A model generated the notes under the pieces. That model worked only from the letters and a program-made list of their open reading frames with translations. It was not told where the DNA came from and did not search any database. The translations under genes were made by a program, and so were the position numbers. A DNA stretch of 5,608 nucleotides from an uncultured Phascolarctobacterium sp. (lineage in GTDB: Bacteria > Bacillota > Negativicutes > Acidaminococcales > Acidaminococcaceae), in contig URVO01000099.1 of the NCBI GenBank assembly GCA_900551335.1, forward strand, positions 1 to 5,608. Reading direction: 5' to 3'. The first letter of the stretch is position 1; each line of letters starts with the position of its first letter. Below are positions 1-5,608 of this stretch, piece after piece.

Positions 1-1149
1 TTCGAGGCTGAGCAGGTCGAGGAATATGTGCAGGCGCTTTTGGCAGAGCTGGAGCATTTAGAGCAGCAGGGAGTTTTTGCTAAGCAGAAGCTGGAGGCAG
101 TTTTCTTTGGCGGCGGCACACCCTCTGTGCTCAGTCCGCAGCAGGTTAGCGCTATTCTGCAAAAAATTCATAGCGTAGCCAAGCTGACAGAGGACTGTGA
201 GCTGACCTTTGAAAGCAGCATTTATGATCTGGATGCAGACAAGCTGAACGCCTGCCTTGATGGTGGCATCAACCGCTTCAGCTTTGGCGTGCAGAGCTTT
301 GATACGCAGCTGCGCCGCTCCTTAGGCAGGCTGAATACTAAGGAAGAGGTTACGGCCAAGCTCGAGGAGGTTGCAGCTAAGGATGTCAAGGTCATCATCG
401 ACCTGATTTATGGCTTGAATGGCCAGACGACAGAGCTGCTACTGGAGGATATCAGGACAGCGCTGGCCTGCGGCGTGAGCGGCATGGATTTGTATAAGCT
501 GCAGATTATGCCGAAGTCACCGCTGGGACAGGCTATCGCCAAGGGCAATATCAGCTATGCATATAATGACAGAATGCTGGCGGAGATGTTTATCGCTGCC
601 GATACTCTCCTGGCAGAGCAGGGCGCAAGAGCGCTGAGCTGCTGCCATTGGGCGATGCGTGAGGATGAACGCAGTCATTATAATACGCTGGTAAAAAGCG
701 GCGCGAATGTGATTGCCTGCGGCACAGCCTGTGGCGGACATCTTGGCCTTTATAAGTATATGAAGACTATGGATAGGGTGGATTATGTCAAAAAATCCCA
801 TGCAGGACAGTATGCTGTTATGGGCATGGGCCGTCTGAGCGAGCAGTATCATCTGCTGGATAAATTATCCGGTCAGTGTGATGCAGGCTGCCTTGATTTC
901 GTTTTGCTGAAAAGGTATAGCGACGCCGATTGGCAGCAGCTGCTCAAACCGCTGCTGGAGCAGTGGGAGCTGTTAGGACTGCTTTATAGCATGGACGGAC
1001 AGTATCATTTTACCGCTAAGGGCAAATATTATTACCGTCAGCTGGACAGAGTGCTGCTCACGGCTGCTGAATATGCACTGTATGGCAAGCCGGGACTGAT
1101 GGAGCAGGCAGGTCAGAAAATGATGGGACTCATGAAGAATATGAAATAA
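1..1149 (+). CDS. hutW: Heme-degrading radical SAM methyltransferase, HutW/ChuW/HmuW type (5' end missing)
   Basis: The reading frame is open from the first base, giving 382 visible residues. The GTG at 28 is internal, not a start. Family members run about 440-450 residues, so roughly the first 60, including the CxxxCxxC iron-sulfur motif, lie upstream of the window. The HemN-like radical SAM core is clear: GGGTPS at visible residues 37-42, then FSFGVQSFD, then IIDLIYGLNGQT. What separates it from HemN and HemW is the middle part: CCHWAMREDERSHYN followed by an ACGTACGGHLG stretch. This resembles the HutW/ChuW pattern and replaces the HNxxYW motif of HemW. The C-terminus looks like the usual winged-helix region (YHFTAKGKYYYRQL). 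Known family chemistry is anaerobic, SAM-dependent methylation and ring opening of heme to the linear tetrapyrrole anaerobilin, with iron release, in the cytoplasm. A flavodoxin gene follows after 12 nt, probably in one transcript. Automated pipelines may mislabel it coproporphyrinogen III oxidase. Superfamily is certain; the subfamily is probable. Confidence 0.8.
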   Translation, partial: FEAEQVEEYVQALLAELEHLEQQGVFAKQKLEAVFFGGGTPSVLSPQQVSAILQKIHSVAKLTEDCELTFESSIYDLDADKLNACLDGGINRFSFGVQSFDTQLRRSLGRLNTKEEVTAKLEEVAAKDVKVIIDLIYGLNGQTTELLLEDIRTALACGVSGMDLYKLQIMPKSPLGQAIAKGNISYAYNDRMLAEMFIAADTLLAEQGARALSCCHWAMREDERSHYNTLVKSGANVIACGTACGGHLGLYKYMKTMDRVDYVKKSHAGQYAVMGMGRLSEQYHLLDKLSGQCDAGCLDFVLLKRYSDADWQQLLKPLLEQWELLGLLYSMDGQYHFTAKGKYYYRQLDRVLLTAAEYALYGKPGLMEQAGQKMMGLMKNMK

Positions 1150-1161
1150 AAGGAGGATACG

Positions 1162-1695
1162 ATGATGCAGGATATTTTAATCGTATATGACAGCAAAACA
1201 GGCAATACGGAAAAGGTTGCCAAGGCCTTGGCCGAGAGCGCTGGCGAGCGCTGCGTGCTGGCGAAGGTTGACGAGGCTCCGGCAGCAGACGCTTTCGCTG
1301 TTGTTGTGGCTGGTTTTTGGGTGGATAAGGGCGCGCCAAACGCGAAGATGAAGAAGTATCTGGAGGAGCTGCACGGCAAAAAGCTCGTGCTGTTCCAGAC
1401 GCTGGGCGCAGATCCCGCAAGCGATCATGCCGTGACCGCATTGGTGAACGCAGGCGTAGCGCTGAACAAGGATTGCAAGGTGCTTGCTACGCTGTCGATT
1501 CGCGGCGCGATTGATCCGGCGCTGATTGCCATGATGCGCAAGATGCCGGCCGGAAGTCCGCACAGCCCCAGTCCGGAGAGCGAAGCACGCTGGGCTGTTG
1601 CTGCCAGCCATCCTGATGCTGAGGATCTTGCGAAGGCGAAGGCCTTTATGCAGGGCTTCCTCGCAATGTATGACAAGTATCTGAAAATGATGTAA
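1162..1695 (+). CDS. Flavodoxin family protein, HmuF/BilS-like, probable tetrapyrrole reductase partner
   Basis: This is a complete 177-residue single-domain flavodoxin. The FMN phosphate-binding loop is visible as SKTGNT at residues 11-16, after a hydrophobic first strand (ILIVYD). Further family landmarks are AGFWVDKGAP around residues 50-59, the FQTLGADPASDHA stretch around 78-90, and a C-terminal HPDAEDLAKAK helix starting near residue 150. The GFWVDKG and TLG...HA pattern is that of the small flavodoxins found beside tetrapyrrole-processing enzymes, not of classical electron-carrier flavodoxins. In Fusobacterium nucleatum a flavodoxin-like protein, HmuF, works with the radical SAM enzyme HmuW and reduces anaerobilin; a related flavodoxin, BilS, accompanies bilirubin reductase. 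The radical SAM gene next door favours the HmuF-like role, but that is inferred from context. An AGGAGG at 1151-1156 lies 5 nt before the ATG at 1162 and 8 nt before the ATG at 1165, so either could be the start. A hairpin terminator follows. Confidence 0.82.
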   Translation: MMQDILIVYDSKTGNTEKVAKALAESAGERCVLAKVDEAPAADAFAVVVAGFWVDKGAPNAKMKKYLEELHGKKLVLFQTLGADPASDHAVTALVNAGVALNKDCKVLATLSIRGAIDPALIAMMRKMPAGSPHSPSPESEARWAVAASHPDAEDLAKAKAFMQGFLAMYDKYLKMM

Positions 1696-1702
1696 AAAAT
1701 AA

Positions 1703-1744
1703 AGCCAGAGCCGCAGGAGAAATCCTGAGCTCTGGCTAATTTTT
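1703..1744. terminator. Bidirectional Rho-independent terminator between flavodoxin gene and trpS
   Basis: A 9-bp stem pairs AGCCAGAGC (1703-1711) with GCTCTGGCT (1729-1737). Above a small asymmetric internal loop, a second 5-bp helix (CAGGA 1714-1718 with TCCTG 1723-1727) is capped by a GAAA tetraloop. On the plus strand TTTTT (1740-1744) follows. On the minus strand the reverse complement of the A-rich run at 1694-1702 gives TTATTTTTT. The hairpin therefore sits between two converging genes with a U-tract available in either direction. Confidence 0.88.
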
Positions 1745-1755
1745 ATATGTTTTTC

Positions 1756-2838
1756 TTAGTTTTGTCTTTCGTAGGGCAGGTTCATGAGCGCTTCATCGTC
1801 GAAGTAGTTGATGCGCATTGCTTCACGCACATCGTGCAGTGTTTCTGCTGCTGCTGCTTCGGCAACCTTGCTGCCCTCGCGCAGAATAGCGTACACCTCG
1901 GGGATGCGCTGCTGCCACATCTCGCGACGCTCGCGAATCGGTGCAAGCTCTGCCTGCAGCACGCTGTTGAGGAATTTCTTTACCTTTACGTCGCCTAAGC
2001 CGCCGCGCTGATAATGCGCTTTGAGCTCGTCGAGGTTGGCATATTCAGGCAGGAATTCTGCAAAATGCTCGGGACGGGAGAAGGCGTCGAGATAGGTGAA
2101 AACGCAGTTGCCTTCGATTTTGCCGGGATCCTGCACGCGGATGTGGTCAGGATCAGTGTACATGGACATAACCTTTTTCTTGATGTCCTCAGCGCTGTCG
2201 GAAAGATAGATGCAGTTGCCGAGAGATTTGCTCATCTTGGCTTTGCCATCGATACCGGGCAGGCGCAGGCAGGCATCATTCTTCGGCAGCATGATGTCGG
2301 GATCAACAAGGGTTTCGCCATAAACAGAGTTGAATTTATGCACGATTTCCTTGCATTGCTCCAGCATGGGCAGCTGGTCCTCGCCAACAGGCACAACGGT
2401 TGCCTTGAAGGCAGTGATATCAGCAGCCTGGCTGATAGGATAGCAGAAGAAGCCGGTCGGGATGCTGGCTTCAAAGTTGCGCATTTTAATCTCGTTCTTT
2501 ACGGTCGGGTTGCGCTGCAGACGGGACACGGTAACGAGGTTCATATAATAGAAGGTAAGCTCAGTGAGCTGCGGCACCATGGACTGAATGAACAGCGTGG
2601 ATTTTGCCGGATCAAGACCAACAGCCAGATAGTCGAGCGCTACCTCGATGATGTTCTTGCGTACCTTGTCAGGGTTTTCTGCATTGTCGGTGAGTGCCTG
2701 TGCGTCAGCAATCATAATATATACCTTATCGTACTCGCCGGAATTTTGCAGCTGTACACGCTGGCGCAGAGAGCCTACGTAGTGACCTACATGCAGGCGT
2801 CCGGTAGGACGGTCGCCAGTAAGAATAATTTTGCTCAT
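1756..2838 (-). CDS. trpS: Tryptophanyl-tRNA synthetase
   Basis: This class I aminoacyl-tRNA synthetase attaches tryptophan to tRNA-Trp in the cytoplasm, using ATP. The protein is complete at 360 residues, slightly longer than the roughly 330 of the Bacillus subtilis enzyme. The class I HIGH signature appears as HVGH at residues 16-19, after GDRPTGRL, and the KMSKS loop is exact at 201-205. The core also has [47 protein letters not shown] and the late [19 protein letters not shown]. These match the streptococcal/enterococcal form of TrpRS as I remember it much better than the B. subtilis or E. coli form. The only tryptophan in the protein is W308. The start is the ATG at 2838-2836, with AAAGAGG at 2852-2846 seven nt upstream. 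It is transcribed toward the flavodoxin gene and away from hemW, as a single-gene unit with its own promoter and terminator. Confidence 0.97.
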   Translation of the reverse strand: MSKIILTGDRPTGRLHVGHYVGSLRQRVQLQNSGEYDKVYIMIADAQALTDNAENPDKVRKNIIEVALDYLAVGLDPAKSTLFIQSMVPQLTELTFYYMNLVTVSRLQRNPTVKNEIKMRNFEASIPTGFFCYPISQAADITAFKATVVPVGEDQLPMLEQCKEIVHKFNSVYGETLVDPDIMLPKNDACLRLPGIDGKAKMSKSLGNCIYLSDSAEDIKKKVMSMYTDPDHIRVQDPGKIEGNCVFTYLDAFSRPEHFAEFLPEYANLDELKAHYQRGGLGDVKVKKFLNSVLQAELAPIRERREMWQQRIPEVYAILREGSKVAEAAAAETLHDVREAMRINYFDDEALMNLPYERQN

Positions 2839-2876
2839 GTTAATACCTCTTTGTCATATTTATTTCTAATATATTA

Positions 2877-2905
2877 ATTATACCGACGTAGACGGAGACT
2901 GTCAA
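2877..2905 (-). promoter_or_regulatory. Consensus sigma-A promoter for trpS
   Basis: Read on the minus strand, TTGACA (2905-2900) is separated by exactly 17 bp from TATAAT (2882-2877). Both hexamers match the vegetative sigma consensus perfectly. Transcription would start near 2870, leaving a leader of about 30 nt before the trpS ATG. That is too short for a T-box riboswitch or a trp-type attenuator, so strong constitutive expression is the simplest reading. Confidence 0.92.
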
Positions 2906-2946
2906 CGATTGAAGACCTAGTTAGGCAAAATGGCTGCTTTTTGTAA

Positions 2947-2976
2947 TTGACTTTACGTAAATGACGATGTTATGAT
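2947..2976 (+). promoter_or_regulatory. Extended -10 promoter for hemW
   Basis: TTGACT (2947-2952) and TATGAT (2971-2976) are 18 bp apart, and a TG at 2968-2969 one base before the -10 makes it an extended -10 promoter. Predicted transcription start is near 2983, about 23 nt before the chosen hemW ATG. It is divergent from, and does not overlap, the trpS promoter. A perfect 10-bp palindrome, TTTACGTAAA (2952-2961), begins at the last base of the -35 and occupies the first half of the spacer. Confidence 0.75.
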
Positions 2977-2992
2977 AAGCTTGGTATTTTAT

Positions 2993-2997
2993 GGAGG
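2993..2997 (+). promoter_or_regulatory. Ribosome binding site that fixes the hemW start
   Basis: GGAGG lies 8 nt upstream of the ATG at 3006. The earlier in-frame ATG at 2991 overlaps this site and has no purine-rich site of its own upstream. The longer start, which would add five residues (MEEFI), is therefore unlikely. Confidence 0.85.
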
Positions 2998-3005
2998 AAT
3001 TTATT

Positions 3006-4220
3006 ATGCTTAATTATAGATTAGCAGCGGACGCTGTGGCGGAGCCGTGGCAGCGTTATCAGGCAATATATGTGCATATACCGTTTTGCGTGCAGAAGTG
3101 CTTGTATTGTGATTTTGCGTCTTATGCAGGCTATCAGGACGCGCAAAAGCAGGAGTATGTGCAGACCGTGGCGCAGGAGATTTCGGCGCGGCGTGAGGAG
3201 GCGCAGTATCTGGACGAGGCTGCAAGCATTTACTTTGGCGGCGGCACGCCGAGTACGCTGAGAGCGGAGTGCCTTGCGCAGCTGGTGAAGGATTTGAAGG
3301 CCAACGGCTTTTGGCGCAAGCCGCGCGAGGCAACGATAGAGGTGAATCCGGGCACAGCGGATTTAGCGAAGCTGCAGGCGCTGCGCGCCCTTGGCTTTGA
3401 CCGCATCAGCTTCGGCGTGCAGTCGCTGCAGGACAGCGAGCTGCGGACAATCGGACGCATCCATACGGCGCAGCAGGCGCTGGAGGCGGTGGCGCTGGCG
3501 CGTGAGGCCGGCTTTAGACGCATCAACGCTGATTTGATTTATGGCCTGCCGGGACAGACGCTGGCGAGCCTGCGGGATACGCTGGAGCGCCTGACGGCGA
3601 CGGGAATTGAGCATCTATCGGTATACGGACTGATAGTCGAGGAGGGAACGCCATTAGAAAAGCTCGTCGACAGCGGCAGGCTGCAGCTGCCGGATGAGGA
3701 CGAGGCGGCGGATATGTATGAGCTGGTGCAAAAGTTTTTGCATGAAGCAGGTTTTGCACGTTATGAGATTTCCAATTACGCCAAGCAGGGGCAGCAGTCG
3801 CAGCATAATATCGTGTATTGGCAGTACCATCCGTATCTAGGCTTTGGCGCGGCTGCCTGCGGCTTCGACGGCAGCGCACGGCGCACGGCGGCGGAGAGTG
3901 TGCAGGCTTACGTGGAGCAGGCAGGCCAGCTTACGCCGGAGAATTGGCGCACGAGCAGCCTGTATACGGTGGAGGAGCTGGACGCTTCGCTGCAGCTGGA
4001 GGAGTTTATGTTTATGGGCCTGCGGAGAAGTGCAGGCGCGCAGCTCGCGGAGGCACGCGCGCGCTTTGGCGTGGACGTGCTGCAGCGCTTTGGCAAGGAT
4101 TTGCAGCGCTTTATCGACGGCGGCTTTGTGGAATATGATGCGGAGAGCGAGGTCCTGCGGCTGACGGAGAGAGGCATGGCTGTGGGCAATCAAATCTTTG
4201 ACGTTTTTGTGATAAATTAA
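3006..4220 (+). CDS. hemW: Radical SAM heme chaperone HemW
   Basis: HemW is an iron-sulfur radical SAM-family protein that binds heme and passes it to apoproteins such as respiratory enzymes; it is not an oxygen-independent coproporphyrinogen oxidase despite many such annotations. From the ATG at 3006 it has 404 residues. The cluster-binding cysteines are C28, C32 and C35 in the motif FCVQKCLYCDF. The residue two after the last cysteine is Phe, where true HemN has a fourth Cys. GGGTPS lies at residues 78-83, followed by VNPGT, ISFGVQSLQD and INADLIYGLPGQT. HNIVYW at 267-272 is the HNxxYW signature of HemW. A HemN C-terminal-like domain occupies roughly the last 100 residues (LQLEEFMFMGLRR onward). 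It sits upstream of hrcA, as in Bacillus and many other Firmicutes, but the gene on its other side is divergent trpS instead of the usual lepA. It has its own promoter, and no hairpin terminator was seen between it and hrcA, so read-through is possible. Confidence 0.95.
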   Translation: MLNYRLAADAVAEPWQRYQAIYVHIPFCVQKCLYCDFASYAGYQDAQKQEYVQTVAQEISARREEAQYLDEAASIYFGGGTPSTLRAECLAQLVKDLKANGFWRKPREATIEVNPGTADLAKLQALRALGFDRISFGVQSLQDSELRTIGRIHTAQQALEAVALAREAGFRRINADLIYGLPGQTLASLRDTLERLTATGIEHLSVYGLIVEEGTPLEKLVDSGRLQLPDEDEAADMYELVQKFLHEAGFARYEISNYAKQGQQSQHNIVYWQYHPYLGFGAAACGFDGSARRTAAESVQAYVEQAGQLTPENWRTSSLYTVEELDASLQLEEFMFMGLRRSAGAQLAEARARFGVDVLQRFGKDLQRFIDGGFVEYDAESEVLRLTERGMAVGNQIFDVFVIN

Positions 4221-4238
4221 AAGTTAATAAAAAAGGTG

Positions 4239-4267
4239 TTGACAATATATAAGGGTAGTGCTATCCT
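4239..4267 (+). promoter_or_regulatory. Promoter of the hrcA-grpE heat-shock operon
   Basis: A perfect -35 TTGACA (4239-4244) and a -10 TATCCT (4262-4267) are 17 bp apart, with a TG at 4259-4260 giving an extended -10. An A/T-rich stretch (about 4213-4234) lies just upstream and could act as an UP element. Transcription should begin near 4274, immediately before the CIRCE operator, so bound HrcA would block initiation or early elongation. Confidence 0.88.
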
Positions 4268-4279
4268 AGTATCAAGATG

Positions 4280-4306
4280 TTAGCACTCCAATAGAGAGAG
4301 TGCTAA
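4280..4306. promoter_or_regulatory. CIRCE operator (HrcA binding site)
   Basis: The arms TTAGCACTC (4280-4288) and GAGTGCTAA (4298-4306) match the CIRCE consensus exactly, with the canonical 9-bp spacer. The inverted symmetry extends two more pairs outward (T4278-A4308 and G4279-C4307), making 11-bp arms. It lies just downstream of the hrcA -10 element and 21 bp before the hrcA start codon. In known systems the HrcA dimer binds here and is kept active by GroEL, so unfolded protein relieves repression. Confidence 0.98.
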
Positions 4307-4327
4307 CAATCAAAATGAGGTGGGAAT

Positions 4328-5368
4328 ATGCTAAATGATAGAAAGAAAAAAATTCTCCAGCTCATAATTGAAGATTATATTTCAACTGCCGAGCCGGTAG
4401 GTTCAAGGACGATTGCCCGCAAATATGATTTGGGCCTCAGTCCTGCGACCATCCGTAACGAGATGAGTGACCTGGAGCTTCTGGGTTATCTGGAGCAGCC
4501 GCATACATCGGCAGGACGCGTGCCATCAGCGCAGGCCTATCGCCTTTATGTAGATTCACTTGTTGAACCAGATGCTTTGACAGATAATGACAGAGCCTTG
4601 ATTAACTGCTGGTTTACAGAAAGACGCCGAAGCATTGATGAAATCTTCCAGTCGACGGCGAAAATTCTTTCCCGTATGACGAAGAATGTTTCTATGGTGC
4701 TGGCTAACCGTGATGCAGGTGCCCATTTCCGTTATATGAAGTTTTTGCCGCTAGATGAGCATCACGCCATCCTGTGCATTATTACAGATGACGGCAATGT
4801 CGACAACTGTGTAGTAGAAATTCCCTTAGGAATGCGTCCGGAGGAGCTTGATTATCTGGCAGGCCGCGTAAGCAGACTGCTGGAGGGTCGCGAGCTGGAA
4901 AACATTACTGAGGATCTGCTGCAGGCGGTGCATACCAATATCGCCGATGACAAGCTGCTCTTTACTTCTTTGGTACAATCCATTCGCCGGATGCGCAGCA
5001 AGCATCAGCAGCAGAAGGTTTTCCTGGGAGGTACCAAGCAGCTGTTGAATCAGCCGGAGTTCCGTGATGTGGAGCGCGTGAAAAATCTTCTGGGGATACT
5101 GGAGGAGGAGCGCGTTGTACGTGATCTGCTCAAGGCTGGCGAGGACAGCGGCTTGAAAATTACGATTGGCAGCGAGAACAAGTTCACCGGCATTCAGGAC
5201 TGCAGCATGGTGCAGGCCACCTACCGTCTGAATGGTCAGATCGTAGGCACGATGGCTGTTCTGGGGCCGACGCGTATGGAATATGGCAAGGTTATATCCG
5301 TCATGGATTACCTGCATAAATATCTGAAGACGATGTTTGAGCGTCAACCGGATAAGCTAGATAAATAA
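4328..5368 (+). CDS. hrcA: Heat-inducible transcription repressor HrcA
   Basis: HrcA represses class I heat-shock operons (hrcA-grpE-dnaK-dnaJ and groES-groEL) by binding CIRCE. The protein is complete at 346 residues, the normal length. The N-terminal winged helix-turn-helix spans about residues 1-75: [17 protein letters not shown], then [20 protein letters not shown], then [20 protein letters not shown], then [17 protein letters not shown]. The rest fits the GAF-like and dimerisation regions of the family (NVSMVLA near the start of that part; [16 protein letters not shown] and [16 protein letters not shown] toward the end). The ATG at 4328 is preceded by GAGGTG (4317-4322), which complements the 5' part of the anti-Shine-Dalgarno sequence; its 5-nt gap is short but fits that register. 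Its own promoter carries a perfect CIRCE, so it is autoregulated. grpE follows after 14 nt, and its AAAGGAGG begins on the last base of the hrcA stop codon. Confidence 0.98.
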   Translation: MLNDRKKKILQLIIEDYISTAEPVGSRTIARKYDLGLSPATIRNEMSDLELLGYLEQPHTSAGRVPSAQAYRLYVDSLVEPDALTDNDRALINCWFTERRRSIDEIFQSTAKILSRMTKNVSMVLANRDAGAHFRYMKFLPLDEHHAILCIITDDGNVDNCVVEIPLGMRPEELDYLAGRVSRLLEGRELENITEDLLQAVHTNIADDKLLFTSLVQSIRRMRSKHQQQKVFLGGTKQLLNQPEFRDVERVKNLLGILEEERVVRDLLKAGEDSGLKITIGSENKFTGIQDCSMVQATYRLNGQIVGTMAVLGPTRMEYGKVISVMDYLHKYLKTMFERQPDKLDK

Positions 5369-5375
5369 AAGGAGG
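5368..5375 (+). promoter_or_regulatory. Ribosome binding site supporting a TTG start for grpE
   Basis: AAAGGAGG is a full Shine-Dalgarno sequence 7 nt before TTG at 5383. The next in-frame ATG, at 5398, is 22 nt away, too far for this site to serve well. The TTG is therefore the likelier start. Confidence 0.8.
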
Positions 5376-5382
5376 AAGAGCC

Positions 5383-5608
5383 TTGCAAGATACAGATATG
5401 AAAGAAAAGCAAGCCGCGGCTGAAGCGGAGCAGGAAGCAAAGCAGACTGCTGAAAATACTGAAGCTGAGGCAGCAGAAGAAGCTGTGGAGGAAGAAAAGG
5501 AGCCGGAGGTTGATCCAAAGGACGCAAAAATCGAAGAGCTGCAAAACCGCTTATTGCGTTTGCAGGCTGATTTTGAAAACTTCCGTCGCCGCACTAATAC
5601 AGAGAAGG
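5383..5608 (+). CDS. grpE: Nucleotide exchange factor GrpE (3' end missing)
   Basis: GrpE is the co-chaperone that releases ADP from DnaK. Only the first 75 residues fall in the window, and the frame stays open to the last base. The first 45 or so residues are very rich in Glu, Ala, Lys and Gln and look disordered. They lead into [20 protein letters not shown] and then FRRRTNTEK, the well-known GrpE sequence at the beginning of the long dimeric coiled coil. The likely start is TTG at 5383 ([10 protein letters not shown]), chosen because of the ideally placed ribosome binding site; ATG at 5398 is the alternative and would remove five residues. It is 14 nt downstream of hrcA in the same transcript, thus under CIRCE control. 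dnaK is expected next but is outside the window. Confidence 0.95.
   Translation, partial: MQDTDMKEKQAAAEAEQEAKQTAENTEAEAAEEAVEEEKEPEVDPKDAKIEELQNRLLRLQADFENFRRRTNTEK

Noticed and set aside
28..30. GTG at 28 as the start of the radical SAM gene
   Set aside because: The frame is open upstream to the window edge with family-like sequence, no ribosome binding site precedes it, and the catalytic cysteine motif would be missing.
517..852. Minus-strand open frame of 111 codons inside the radical SAM gene
   Set aside because: It is antisense to conserved protein-coding sequence, with no family motif and no convincing ribosome binding site.
2840..2857. Five-codon upstream open frame (MTKRY) in the trpS leader, ending just before the trpS ATG
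   Set aside because: It has no ribosome binding site and no Trp codon, and it overlaps the trpS Shine-Dalgarno. It is most likely chance.
2867..2876. TAATATATTA palindrome next to the trpS -10
   Set aside because: It is pure A/T sequence in a promoter start region, where such palindromes are common; there is no second copy to suggest an operator.
2014..2877. A 287-codon plus-strand open frame opposite trpS
   Set aside because: It lies almost entirely antisense to a certain trpS gene, shows no recognisable domain, and even crosses the trpS start and leader. Codon bias in GC-balanced coding DNA readily yields such frames.
2926..2943. CAAAA...TTTTG inverted repeat between the divergent promoters, considered as a terminator or operator
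   Set aside because: The arms are only 5 bp and A/T-only apart from one pair, with no gene ending there to terminate.
2991..3005. Longer hemW start at the ATG at 2991
   Set aside because: That ATG overlaps the GGAGG serving the ATG at 3006 and has no upstream Shine-Dalgarno of its own.
3818..4193. Several overlapping open frames on both strands within the 3' part of hemW
   Set aside because: They are products of the GC-rich, Ala/Arg-rich coding in hemW. Their translations are low-complexity and carry no motifs.

Overview
The window reads as chromosomal DNA of an anaerobic, low-oxygen-adapted member of the Firmicutes. The hemW-hrcA-grpE order, the perfect CIRCE operator, the strong AGGAGG-type ribosome binding sites and the consensus sigma-A promoters all point there. 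A heme-degrading radical SAM enzyme paired with a small flavodoxin, together with middling GC content, would suit a gut or oral diderm Firmicute such as a Negativicutes species. That placement is inference; the sequence alone does not prove it.

Layout. (1) Positions 1-1695, plus strand: the 3' part of a HutW/ChuW/HmuW-type radical SAM heme-degradation gene, whose 5' end lies outside the window, followed 12 nt later by a 177-residue flavodoxin. (2) Positions 1703-1744: a strong hairpin with A- and T-rich flanks, which can terminate both this pair and the convergent trpS. (3) Positions 1756-2838, minus strand: a complete tryptophanyl-tRNA synthetase gene driven by a textbook promoter (TTGACA, 17 bp, TATAAT) with a leader of only about 30 nt. 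(4) Positions 2839-3005: a divergent promoter region. It also holds an extended -10 promoter for hemW with a 10-bp palindrome in its spacer. (5) Positions 3006-4220, plus strand: hemW, the radical SAM heme chaperone. (6) Positions 4239-4306: a promoter and CIRCE element controlling hrcA. (7) Positions 4328-5368: hrcA, the heat-shock repressor. (8) Positions 5383-5608: the start of grpE, probably from a TTG codon, running off the end.

How it fits together. The left pair probably opens the porphyrin ring of heme without oxygen and reduces the product, releasing iron. The right block is the class I heat-shock operon, autoregulated by HrcA at CIRCE; dnaK and dnaJ would be expected just beyond the window. 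trpS is a housekeeping gene between the two. Two members of the HemN-like radical SAM superfamily (HutW-type and HemW) lie within 3 kb of each other but do different jobs.

No mobile elements, CRISPR arrays, tRNAs or rRNAs were seen. Most of the window is ordinary housekeeping sequence. The part most worth a second look is the heme-degradation/flavodoxin pair. I found no convincing evidence of a wholly undescribed system.
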